Assembly (NCBI RefSeq): GCF_001956585.1 | Contig: NZ_MSRR01000019.1 | Coordinates: 1-64,000, forward strand | Origin: Actinomyces naeslundii | GTDB lineage: Bacteria > Actinomycetota > Actinomycetes > Actinomycetales > Actinomycetaceae | DNA: 64,000 nt | Direction of reading: 5' to 3' | Shown: in pieces, positions 26,701 to 34,800 of the stretch | Layout of the letters: every line of letters starts with the position of its first letter | How positions within the stretch are numbered: the stretch's first letter is position 1 | The notes under the pieces: model-generated | The model's database searches: none | What the model was told of the DNA's origin: nothing | The model's input: only the letters and a program-made list of their open reading frames with translations | Program-made: the position numbers and the translations under genes

Positions 26701-26892
26701 GGGAGAGGCCGAGGACTCGGTGCCTCCGGACCGGCGAGCCTCGCCGGTCCGGCCCCGATCGGGGGAGTCACTCAGTGCGACACCGTAGGGACTGATGGCC
26801 TCGGCTCCCGAGGAGTCACTGGATGAGTACGAGGAAGTCGGTGGTCCCGCAGCGGTCGGGGCGCTGCTACGGGGGTCAGCCGTGACCGTCAT
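23785..26892 (-). CDS. Large RDD-FHA protein with long disordered linker
   Basis: A 1035-residue protein. Residues 75-190 form an RDD membrane domain (PVRARVVAGAIDLLAGSL to GRGWHDKLSGMALLH). A very long Ser/Ala/Thr/Pro-rich linker (about 195-930) follows. An FHA domain ends the protein (about 935-1035), with VVGRD, SVSKTHAAIF and DLHSTNGTRVEY. The start at 26892 is chosen because AGGAGG lies eight bases upstream and it overlaps the transglutaminase-like gene by 4 bp; the open frame continues 92 codons upstream, inside that gene. It is a paralogue of the protein at 19172 with about 700 residues of linker added. It probably recruits phosphorylated partners to the membrane. Confidence 0.85.
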   Translation of the reverse strand: MTVTADPRSSAPTAAGPPTSSYSSSDSSGAEAISPYGVALSDSPDRGRTGEARRSGGTESSASPEDRPHPPRRRLPPAPVRARVVAGAIDLLAGSLLFGGLTTLIWQVAGRPAMFSGLIAFGVVVGLRWLAIAATGWSLGGLLLRIRMLGARNQTPSPLGSFLHADLILAVSITTLGLGTVALMRTAAADPEGRGWHDKLSGMALLHTRKTKRPDRPTISAAEPGGRPTSEPASRAAVRSAAPEGSFTQDAGEAWDAAKRAAFSAPRSEQSAAGQEPTTPPSSKAAEAQDESPSRRRRSERAERKAEKKAGKAAKRSSREGSARSRAGDQVPQEGAETTTVGAQSATEAGIMTSPGGTAYPTTSDPVSSSIRRPRPARPGQPARHAGRALTTGSPSSATSQTASATAAAYTAAVSGKAASADGYGVIRAPKVVKAAKAATVSSSSAASAASASPAVSETDAAAVAAASATPMDPQASAALAAAEASAMSAEQRQSTRSAQSAPSATSATAPAQKAVEKSATSRTSTSTEPPAKPAGAPSGAGRPSSKQSSQMDAETATLDAVEDTPEPSESTDQSEPSSTHGPPSEATTPSAESSKTAADSEASQASTSQDATPSTQVPRSKATKPVTSQTMEPRHAHAQRWRIQSGLTGKKTSASSAAPTEDQREPASQPGVPRRESLFTPERHHFASGAASAPEVAHTFDTSSILPSGDRNTQALIDSVPWSSVPTSVDAATVDSLPEGVIVTDDDSSRKPEEAEVSSPRAAQMDLTNPSTVPGGVPASSEGQAHPTVRSHRSHAQAPVSSGSTSATATEETPSRRPHTTHRFQGPGIPAPAEEAEAPASRRERRDAAQAPAGSRTSSAASTSRRSGARTGDRTAGVAGSLTNAAAPTSAPAAASHPTAASVPAVSAQAATPSLPSASSASPALSVRLVPLLGGNPILIHEPTVVGRDPDNISAYPGAERVALDDPTRSVSKTHAAIFPLLDGVWVTDLHSTNGTRVEYRDGRSVEAVPDKALSALEGSTIFFGRIAFKVEVV

Positions 26893-29468
26893 GACCGCAA
26901 CCTCCTGGGTCGACGTGACCGCCTCCCGGCGGGATGGATAAGAGAACGCGGGGACAAGCGGGCCAGCGCCCGTCCCAGACGTGAACGTTGCGCGCCCATG
27001 GAGCGGACAATCGCGTCTGAGGAATCCCACAACTCCCCTAGAGCGTACGACGGAGGCTCCCCAGAGCTGAAGACCTGAGTGTCGACTGCTCCGGCGAAAC
27101 GGGGTAGATCGGCCTGCGGGAAGTGTGGGTCCAGCTGCTCGGCCGCCTCGCGCCGTGTGGCTCCCCACCCGGGGACGCGACCCAGGTCGCGGGCTCGGTC
27201 GAGGATCTCCTCCCAGGCTCCCAGAGCCTTGCCGACACCGGTGCGTGCGCGCCGTCGGCTGCGTCTCCAGGCCTTCCAGCCCAGGACGGATCCCACCACC
27301 GCTGCGATGGCCAGGAGGGAGCCGCCGACGACGATGACCGCGGTCGGCAGCCCGCCCTTGTCATCGTCCTGGGGGTCGTCGCGCTGGGGGTCCTCGTAGT
27401 TGGGGGGCAGCTGGGCCGGGTCCTCGTTCGGCAGCGGGGGCTGAAGCACGTTGGGCTCAGGGTTGGAGACCTTCTGGGTGGTCTGCTGCTGAGGGACCTG
27501 GTCGCGGTCCGGGGTCACGTCGAAGGAGACCCACCCCAGGCCCTCGAAGGGGATCTCCACCCAGGCCTTGACGTCCTCACCGGTGACGGTCTTGGCGTCG
27601 CCGTCGGTGGTCGGGTCGAAGCCCATGACCACGCGGGCCGGGATGTTGAGCGAGCGGCACATGAGCATCATGAGGACCGAGTACTGCTCGTCGTCGCCGA
27701 TGAGGGAGTCGGCCTCGACCATCGAGGCGATGCGGGCGGCCCCGTGTCCCGGCTGGGAGGGACTCTTGGTGCCGTCGGAGTAGTAGCTCGTGCGCAGGCG
27801 CTGCTGGAGCGCCCGGACCTGGGCGATGGGGTTGGACTCCGCTCCGACGGTCTCCTTGGCCAAGGAGGCCACCGACGGGGGCACCTGCTCGATCGGCCCC
27901 AGCGCGGTCTGAGCCAGTGAGGCCTTGTTGAGGGCGGCCTCGGAGGGCGAGGTGTAGGGAGCGACCCGCTCGGTGAGGACGTCGCCCTCGGCCAGACCGC
28001 TGGTGGCGATGCCGGTGGAGGAGAACTTGTCGTAGAACATGCCCTCGCGCAAAGCCGACTGACGCGGGCCGGAGGACTCGATACGGATCGTCTCGGGCAT
28101 CGTGGGGACCCAGGGGAAGCTGTAGTCCTCGATGGTCAGGGAGGAGGTCTGCTTGCGCCCGTCGAGCCGGTTGACCGTCAGCTGGGTCTTGTCACCAATG
28201 CGCTCGAAGCGCGACTGGCCGTTCTCGTTCTGCCCGATGTGGGCGGACAGGCCGTCGTAGGAGTCCATGGCGGCGATGCGGATGCGTCCGCCCGAGGGCA
28301 GGTTGGTGGGCTTCATGAGCCGGGTGTGAGCCTTGTCCGTCTCCAGGGTGCGGATCAGTGACAACGGGCTGGCGTACTCGGTCACGTCCAGGGGCGGCTG
28401 GAACAGGTCGCGTACCACCGTCCGGGAGGCCGGGGCGGTGGGGGTGAGAGCCAGGGCGGCCAGGGAGGTGACGATGAGCAGCACGGCTGCGATGGCGGCC
28501 CCGCGCAGGGCCACCCGGCCGAGGTCGCCGGTGGATCTGGCACTCGTGGTCCCCGAGGTGGTCGAGAAGGAGCTCAGGTCCAGGGCCTCGATGACGTGGC
28601 TGCGCCGTTGCCGCAAGGAACCGCAGGTCCACAGGGTCAGCACGCCGACGACGAACAGGATGCCCTGCGCGGTGGGGCGCACGGCCTCCTGCCCGCCCCA
28701 GCCGATGCCGACAACGGGCAGGGCGACCAGAGTCAGACCTGCCAGAACCTCACGGCCCGCCAGAATGAGACGGGCCGCCAGTGCCGAGACCACCAGGCCG
28801 GTCAGCCACGGCAGCACCGTCATCCCGCTGAAGGAGCTCAGCGGCATCGGTACGGTCAGTGCATCGCGCCATACGGTGACCGTGGAGGCCAGAACGGTCT
28901 TGACCGCCGCGAGCCCGGAGCCGACGTCGGTCAGCAGCCACGGGGCGACCAGGACGTGCACCAGCGCCAGGGCGGCCATACTCGGCAGCACCGACAGGCG
29001 CAGGCGCGAGCAGGCCATCGCGGTCAGGGTGCCGACGAGCGCCCCGTAGCCGACGGCGAGGCAGCCGACCAGGGAGGCGAAGACCGGCAGGAAGGGAATC
29101 GCGCCGACGGCGATGACTCCGGCCATCACCGTCAGCTCGAGGGCGGCGAGAGCAGGTGTGGGCGGCTTGGCACCGCGCCTGGGGGGCAGGAAGCGGCGGG
29201 CGGAGAGCGCCGGCCGCGACGGCCGCGACAGGAGCGGACCGGCGCCGGTGATCGATCGGGCCGGCCGAGTGGTCTCGGTGCTGTAGAGGCTGCGCGCCCG
29301 CGATGACGTCGTCGACCAGGAGGAGGCCGACTCCGGTGAGCGTGTCGAGGGGGCTCCCGAGCCGTGCGAGGGAGCCTCTGCCGGGGACGGTGCTCCGGCG
29401 GGGGAGCCGGAGAGCGGGGAGTCCGCGGTGCGCGGGGGCAGTGTGGTGGAAGTCGTCGACGGGGTCAT
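26889..29468 (-). CDS. TgpA-like transglutaminase-fold membrane protein, catalytically degenerate
   Basis: An 859-residue protein of the DUF3488/transglutaminase-core family. A Ser/Thr/Pro-rich N-terminus precedes about six membrane helices (roughly 118-330), then an external transglutaminase-fold domain (about 480-660), a final helix near 705-727 and a cytoplasmic tail. The family's catalytic Cys sits in a GDCEQ-type context; here the sequence is GDDEQ (Asp593). The expected His is Lys634 in DVKAWVE. Only Asp650 (FDVTP) remains. The protein is therefore predicted to be inactive as a transglutaminase or protease and may bind peptides instead. It lies downstream of MoxR and DUF58 with a 4-bp overlap, the usual company of this family. 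Confidence 0.87.
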   Translation of the reverse strand: MTPSTTSTTLPPRTADSPLSGSPAGAPSPAEAPSHGSGAPSTRSPESASSWSTTSSRARSLYSTETTRPARSITGAGPLLSRPSRPALSARRFLPPRRGAKPPTPALAALELTVMAGVIAVGAIPFLPVFASLVGCLAVGYGALVGTLTAMACSRLRLSVLPSMAALALVHVLVAPWLLTDVGSGLAAVKTVLASTVTVWRDALTVPMPLSSFSGMTVLPWLTGLVVSALAARLILAGREVLAGLTLVALPVVGIGWGGQEAVRPTAQGILFVVGVLTLWTCGSLRQRRSHVIEALDLSSFSTTSGTTSARSTGDLGRVALRGAAIAAVLLIVTSLAALALTPTAPASRTVVRDLFQPPLDVTEYASPLSLIRTLETDKAHTRLMKPTNLPSGGRIRIAAMDSYDGLSAHIGQNENGQSRFERIGDKTQLTVNRLDGRKQTSSLTIEDYSFPWVPTMPETIRIESSGPRQSALREGMFYDKFSSTGIATSGLAEGDVLTERVAPYTSPSEAALNKASLAQTALGPIEQVPPSVASLAKETVGAESNPIAQVRALQQRLRTSYYSDGTKSPSQPGHGAARIASMVEADSLIGDDEQYSVLMMLMCRSLNIPARVVMGFDPTTDGDAKTVTGEDVKAWVEIPFEGLGWVSFDVTPDRDQVPQQQTTQKVSNPEPNVLQPPLPNEDPAQLPPNYEDPQRDDPQDDDKGGLPTAVIVVGGSLLAIAAVVGSVLGWKAWRRSRRRARTGVGKALGAWEEILDRARDLGRVPGWGATRREAAEQLDPHFPQADLPRFAGAVDTQVFSSGEPPSYALGELWDSSDAIVRSMGAQRSRLGRALARLSPRSLIHPAGRRSRRPRRLRS

Positions 29469-30844
29469 AGTGCTCGCCTCAGGGCGGTGGGAAGCTGCTC
29501 AAGACGGTCCATGTCCACAACCGGCATCGTTCCGGCGTGGTGGCGTGACAGGCCCTGCTGACCTGCGCGCAAGGTGACGGTCACCATGGACGCGTGAGCG
29601 AAGCCGCGGGCCCGGGCCAGGGTGGCGCGGTCGACCCGCTGACCGGTGACAAGGACGACGATAGAGGCCTCGGGGTGCGCCGTACAGGCGTGTCGCACCA
29701 GAAGGTCGCAGCTGACATCGTCCTCACCGGTGCTCAGCAGGCAGGATGTGTCCAGCATGCGCAGGGCCGAGGAGGTGGGCAGGGCGCCGATCTGGGTGAT
29801 GAAGCGGACCTCGCGCCCGTCCTGGATCGCGTCCATGGCCAGGGAGCAGGCAATGGACACCGCGGTCTCGAAGTCCTCCCCACCGGTGTAGTCGTCCTGG
29901 CGGGTGGACAGCAGGACGAGCAGGCTGGAGCGGCGCGTCTCCTCGAACTGGCGCACCATGAGCCTGCCGGTGCGCGCGGTGGTTCGCCAGTGGACATTGC
30001 GCCGGTCGTCGCCGGGAACATAGTCGCGCAGGGCGTGGAAGGCGACGTCGGAGCTGGACAGGTCCTGGGTGACGGCGCCCTCGATGTCGCGCAGGACGCC
30101 GTGCAGGACGGTGCCCAGTCGCAGGGTGCGCGGGTGGATGTGGATGTCCTGCGGGGTGGTCAGGGAGCGCTCGCGCTGGAGCAGACCCACCGGGTCGCGC
30201 TGGACCGCCAGGACCGGGCCCACGGTGACGATGCCGCGGCGCTGCGTGGGCAGGATGAAGCCGCGCTCGTGCACGGCCCGGGGGGTCAGGGTGGGGACGA
30301 CGAAGACGGCGCGCCCCGGTCCCACGGGCATCTCCATGCGAGAGGGCAGCAGCGGCCGCGGGCGGGGGTTGGTGACCGTCAGACGGATGAGGGCGTGGTC
30401 GCCCACGGTGACGCGGGGCTCGAGCAGGTCGTGGTTGACCGAGTAGCCGCCGCGGGGGATGAGCCACAGCCAGGCGGTGACGACGACGATGCCGACGACG
30501 ATGGCCGCGCTCCAGGCCTCCTGCCACCCCATGACGGCGCCGGTCAGTCCGCAGGCCACCAGCAGCACCACGCTGCCCCAACCGATCGGGGTGATGGTGT
30601 GCGTCAACCAGCGCAGCGGACGCAGGAGCACTGCGACGGCGTCGGTCAGGCGGGACCGCGCCGGCCTGGCCGTCAGGGCGGCGCTCGCGGATGCCGACGA
30701 CGCAGCCGATGCTGCGGTCTTCGAGGACGTCGACGCTCCCGAGGACCTCGGGGAGGCGACGGTAGGTGCGGGTGCGTCGGCCTGGCCCGCGGGGTCCGGG
30801 CGGACCTGGCGGGCAGGGGCCTGCGACGTCGTGTGAGGCGTCAT
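29465..30844 (-). CDS. DUF58 domain membrane protein
   Basis: The 459-residue protein has an Ala/Ser/Pro-rich N-terminal tail, two membrane helices (about 90-110 and 113-133) and a DUF58 domain. The family signature is clear in DYVPGDDRRNVHWRTTAR and the following VRQFEETRRSSLLVLL, which leads into a von Willebrand A-like fold (AVSIACSLAMDAIQDG). DUF58 proteins pair with MoxR ATPases and transglutaminase-like proteins in envelope assembly systems; their exact action is unknown. The ATG is 5 bp after the MoxR stop and the 3' end overlaps the next gene by 4 bp. Confidence 0.9.
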   Translation of the reverse strand: MTPHTTSQAPARQVRPDPAGQADAPAPTVASPRSSGASTSSKTAASAASSASASAALTARPARSRLTDAVAVLLRPLRWLTHTITPIGWGSVVLLVACGLTGAVMGWQEAWSAAIVVGIVVVTAWLWLIPRGGYSVNHDLLEPRVTVGDHALIRLTVTNPRPRPLLPSRMEMPVGPGRAVFVVPTLTPRAVHERGFILPTQRRGIVTVGPVLAVQRDPVGLLQRERSLTTPQDIHIHPRTLRLGTVLHGVLRDIEGAVTQDLSSSDVAFHALRDYVPGDDRRNVHWRTTARTGRLMVRQFEETRRSSLLVLLSTRQDDYTGGEDFETAVSIACSLAMDAIQDGREVRFITQIGALPTSSALRMLDTSCLLSTGEDDVSCDLLVRHACTAHPEASIVVLVTGQRVDRATLARARGFAHASMVTVTLRAGQQGLSRHHAGTMPVVDMDRLEQLPTALRRAL

Positions 30845-30849
30845 GCGGC

Positions 30850-31815
30850 TCAGTCGCGGGTCGTGGGCGCGGGGACCTGGCCCAGGGCGGCGGTGATGAC
30901 GCCGGAGGCGGTGGCGCCGGTGAACTCGGCGTCGGGGTCCATGACCAGACGGTGGGCCCAGACGACCTCGGCAAGCTCCTTGATATCGTCGGGCAGGACG
31001 AAGTTGCGACCCTGAGCGGCGGCCCAGACACGGGCGGCCCGGGCCATGCCGATGGCGCCGCGGGTGGACACGCCCATGCGGGTCTCCTCGGCGGTGCGCG
31101 TGGCCTCAACCAGGGCGCCGATGTAGTCCAGCACCGAGTTCTCGATGTGGTTGGTGGCGGCCAGGTCCGCCATGGAGGCCACCACGGATGAGGCCACCAC
31201 CGCGGACAGGTTCTTGGAACGGTCCGGGTGGGCCGAGCTGGACAGGATCTGGGTGAGTGCCTCTCTGCCCGGGTATCCCACGGAGGCCTTGATGAGGAAG
31301 CGGTCGAGCTGGGCCTCGGGCAGGCGGTAGGTGCCGGCTTGCTCAATGGGGTTCTGGGTGGCGATGACCATGAAGGGGCGTTCGGTCGTGTGGCGCACGC
31401 CGTCAACCGTCACCTGGGACTCCTCCATGACCTCCAGGAGAGCCGACTGGGTCTTGGGGCTGGCCCGGTTGATCTCGTCGGCCAGGACGATGGAGGAGAA
31501 GATCGGGCCGGCGTGGAAGTCCCACGACCCGGTCTTCTGGTCGTAGATCGTCACACCCGTGATGTCGCTGGGCAGCAGATCGGGGGTGAACTGGATACGA
31601 GAGTGCGTTCCCTGCACCGAGGCCGCCAGCGCCCGGGCCAGAGCGGTCTTACCGGTGCCGGGGGCGTCTTCCAGCAGGAGGTGCCCCTCGGAGAGCATGG
31701 TGGTCAGGGCCAGCTTGATCACGTCTTCCTTGTCGAGCAGCGCCTGACCGACGTTGTTGACAATGGTGGAGAAGGCGTCAGCGAACCATGTCGCGTTCTC
31801 GGGGGTCATCGGCAT
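30850..31815 (-). CDS. MoxR-family AAA+ ATPase
   Basis: The 321-residue cytoplasmic ATPase has Walker A EDAPGTGKTALARAL (Lys56), Walker B IVLADEINRA, sensor motif VIATQNPIEQAGTYRLPEAQ and the arginine-bearing lid region RMGVSTRGA. MoxR proteins act as chaperone-like unfoldases or remodellers with DUF58 partners; this is the AAA-ATP gene of PFNA-type clusters. The start is taken at the ATG at 31815, preceded by an AAGGA ribosome site; a longer frame reaches 31875 but adds no conserved sequence. An 80-bp gap separates it from the giant surface protein upstream, the largest gap in the operon. Confidence 0.93.
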   Translation of the reverse strand: MPMTPENATWFADAFSTIVNNVGQALLDKEDVIKLALTTMLSEGHLLLEDAPGTGKTALARALAASVQGTHSRIQFTPDLLPSDITGVTIYDQKTGSWDFHAGPIFSSIVLADEINRASPKTQSALLEVMEESQVTVDGVRHTTERPFMVIATQNPIEQAGTYRLPEAQLDRFLIKASVGYPGREALTQILSSSAHPDRSKNLSAVVASSVVASMADLAATNHIENSVLDYIGALVEATRTAEETRMGVSTRGAIGMARAARVWAAAQGRNFVLPDDIKELAEVVWAHRLVMDPDAEFTGATASGVITAALGQVPAPTTRD

Positions 31816-31895
31816 GGAATCAATGATCCTTCGGGTGGAGAGAGGTGAGTATGTGACTTGTGGCGTACCGAGCATCGATCTGGTTAATGATCCGG

Positions 31896-34800
31896 TTACT
31901 GCTGGGTGCAGGTGACGGTCTGGTTCCAGTTCGGTGTCCGGTGAGGGAACTTGTGTCGGGCGTAGCCGTTCTTATCGAGGGTGATCTCCTCCTCGTTCCA
32001 AGCGGGCTGCCAGTTCCAGGTGTCCCAGTACCAGTAGCCGCAGGACAGGGTGCTGTTGGGGTTGCCGGAGAGGTCGAAGACCATCTGGTAGCAGGTGCCC
32101 CAGGGGCCGAAGGGACGGCATCTCTGCGTGTGGTCCACGTAGAACTGCTGCTCGGTGCCGACCGCAACGCGCTGCTTGTCGTCGTCATCATCGTCGTCAT
32201 CGTCGCTCTGCTTGGGCGGCCTGGTGACGGTGTCGCAGCCCCACTCCGAGGTGCCGGCGTTGGTCCGGGCCCGTACGCACCAGGTGAGGGACTCGCCGCG
32301 CTTGAGCTTGCCCTCGTAGGTGTCACCGACCTCGATCTCCTCCACGGTCCCGCCACCGTTATCGGTCTGCTCGTAGCTGGTGCCCGCGCCGTTGTTGCCG
32401 CCGGGCGTCCAGGAGCAGGAGACCTTCTTCTGCTTCTTGCCGGTGAGCTCACAGCTGACCGAGGGCGCCGACGGCGGACCGTAGGGCGCTACCGGGGAGG
32501 AGGCGACGACGTCGGAGTACTGTCCGCCGCCGTTGGTCCGGGCGTAGACCGTGTAGGCCCGCCCGTCGGTCAGGCCCCGGATGGTCGAGGAGCTGGTCCA
32601 GTTGACCTGGTCGACGGAGTACTCCACCGTCAGCTCGCCCACGCTCCAGCCGTTGCCGGCCCGGGGCGAGGCGTTCACGGAGAGCTCGCCGCTGTTGCCG
32701 GTGGCCTTGACCGCCGGGGTCGAGGGGGTCAGCGGGGCCGGCTTGTAGCTGTAGCTGGCCTGGGGCGAGGTCTTGGACCCGTGGCCGTTGTCCGCCTCGA
32801 CCCAGAAGGTCCACGTCCCGCGGGAGATCGTGACCGTGGTGGAGGTGGCGCCCCCCACGCTCTTGGAGTCGCTGTCGTTCCCGTTGGAGTAGTGCAGCGT
32901 GTAGTTCACAGGACTGCCGTTGCCGTTGGCCGCCTGCCAGCTGACAGTGACCGTGTTCCCATTGGGGGTGATGACGGGGGTCCCGGGGGCGCCGGGCTCA
33001 CCGTAGGGCGTCACAGGGTTCGACGAGGAGGACCACTCCGAGACCGTTCCCTGGCTGGACCTGGCCCGTACCTGGGCGGTGTAGGCCCGTCCCGGGGTGA
33101 CGTCGAAGGAGGTCGACGCCCCGGCCACGCCGGTGAGCATCGTTCCGTCCGACAGGCGCACGTCGTAGGTCGTTGCCCCTCCGAAGGGGTCCTCCACCTC
33201 GGTCCAGCTGGCGGTGACCTTGCCCGCGCCCGCTGCCAGAACGGGCGCGGCCGGGGTCTTGGCCGTGGCGTTGTGCTGGTAGGGCACCGTCGCGGCCTCG
33301 GAGTCGCCGTACTTGTTGGTGGCCACCACCTGGATGTTGTAGGTCTGGCCGGGGGTCAGGTTGCCGATGAGGCAGTTCGAGGTGGTGCAGGTCTGCTCGG
33401 AGCCGTTGACGCTCACCTTGTAACCGGTGATGGGGGAGCCGTTGGCGGCGCCGTCGGTCCAGGACACGCGTGCCGAGTCGGCACCCACGGGAACCACGTT
33501 CACACCGGAGGGGGCCGCGGGGGCCACACCCCCAACCTGCACGGTGATCGTGCCGGTGACGGCGCGCGACTCGGAGCCCGTGGAGTCCAGCACCTTGTAC
33601 TGCGCGGTGATGGTGCCGTGGAAGCCGGCGTTCGGGGTGATGGTGACAGTGGTGCCCGAGACGCTCACGGTGCCCTGACCGGAGGTGATCGTCGGGGTGC
33701 CGGACAGGGTGATCGGCTTGTCCGGGAAGGGATTGGTCACCGCCTTGGACACGTCGGCGCTCACCGCCTCACCGTTACGGGACTCCAGATTGATCGGAGC
33801 CGTTGTCATGAGCGGCTTGTTGGAGGCGCTCACCCGCACGGGCAGCGAGGCGCTGACCGGTGGGTTGACACCGTCGGAGACGGTGATCGGGATGGAGCCG
33901 GTGGTGCCCTCGGTGGCCTTGTCGGACGCCTTGACCGACAGCGACGAACCACTCAGGGAGATGTCGAAGCCCGCGGGGGCCGGGCCGGCCTGGAAGGAGA
34001 GCTTGTCGCTCGGGTCCGGGTCGCTGGTCATGGCCGCCAGGTTGGCCGTCACGGCTCCCTCTCCAGGCGCCACCTTCACCTCTGTGGGCGTGAAGGTCGG
34101 CGGCTTGTTGGTCGAGGAGTCCACGACGATCGGCAGCGTGAGCGTCGAGCTCAGGGCGTCCGAGCCGGTGCCGTCGGCCACGGTGAAGGTCACCGAGGTC
34201 TGGCCGGTGAAGCCCGAGTCGGGCGTGAAGGACAGGGCTGTTCCGCTCGAGGCGGTCTTGGCGTCCTTGGTGCCCTTGGCCATGTGGATCGAGGAGGCGT
34301 CCGTGATGACGGGCTTGGTGCCCTCCCGAGTGAGGATGTAGGAGGACAGGTTGATGTCCGTGGTCTTGTCCGCCGGCACATGGGCCGGGACGGCCGAGGG
34401 GTTGATGCGGGGCCGCAGGGCGGACCGGGCAGGCACCACGACGACGGCGTGACCGGTGAGCCCGTCGGCATCGGTGATCGTGTAGAGCACGAGCCGCTGG
34501 GTCTCGCCCACCGTGAGGCTGATGGAGTCCTTGCCCACCTCGACGTCGGGGTCGGAGGAGGAGAGCTTGAGGTCCCACGGCGAGCCGTCGGTGTCCTTGT
34601 CGTTGTCCAGGACCGGGATGGTCACCTTGCCGTTGGCGTCGACCTGGTCGACGGTGACGTAGTCGTCCACGCCCACCGGGTTGGCCAGGGGCGCGTCCTT
34701 GGAGACCTGGACGGTGACGGTGCCGGTATCGGTGCCGCCGCGCCCGTCGGAGACGGTGTAGGCCACCGAGTGGTTGCCCTCCTTGTCCGGCAGGTTGAGC

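Noticed and set aside
32178-32204. Possible slippage or frameshift at the poly-Asp codons
   Set aside because: Nine Asp codons mix GAC and GAT and the frame stays open into a coherent C-terminal domain.
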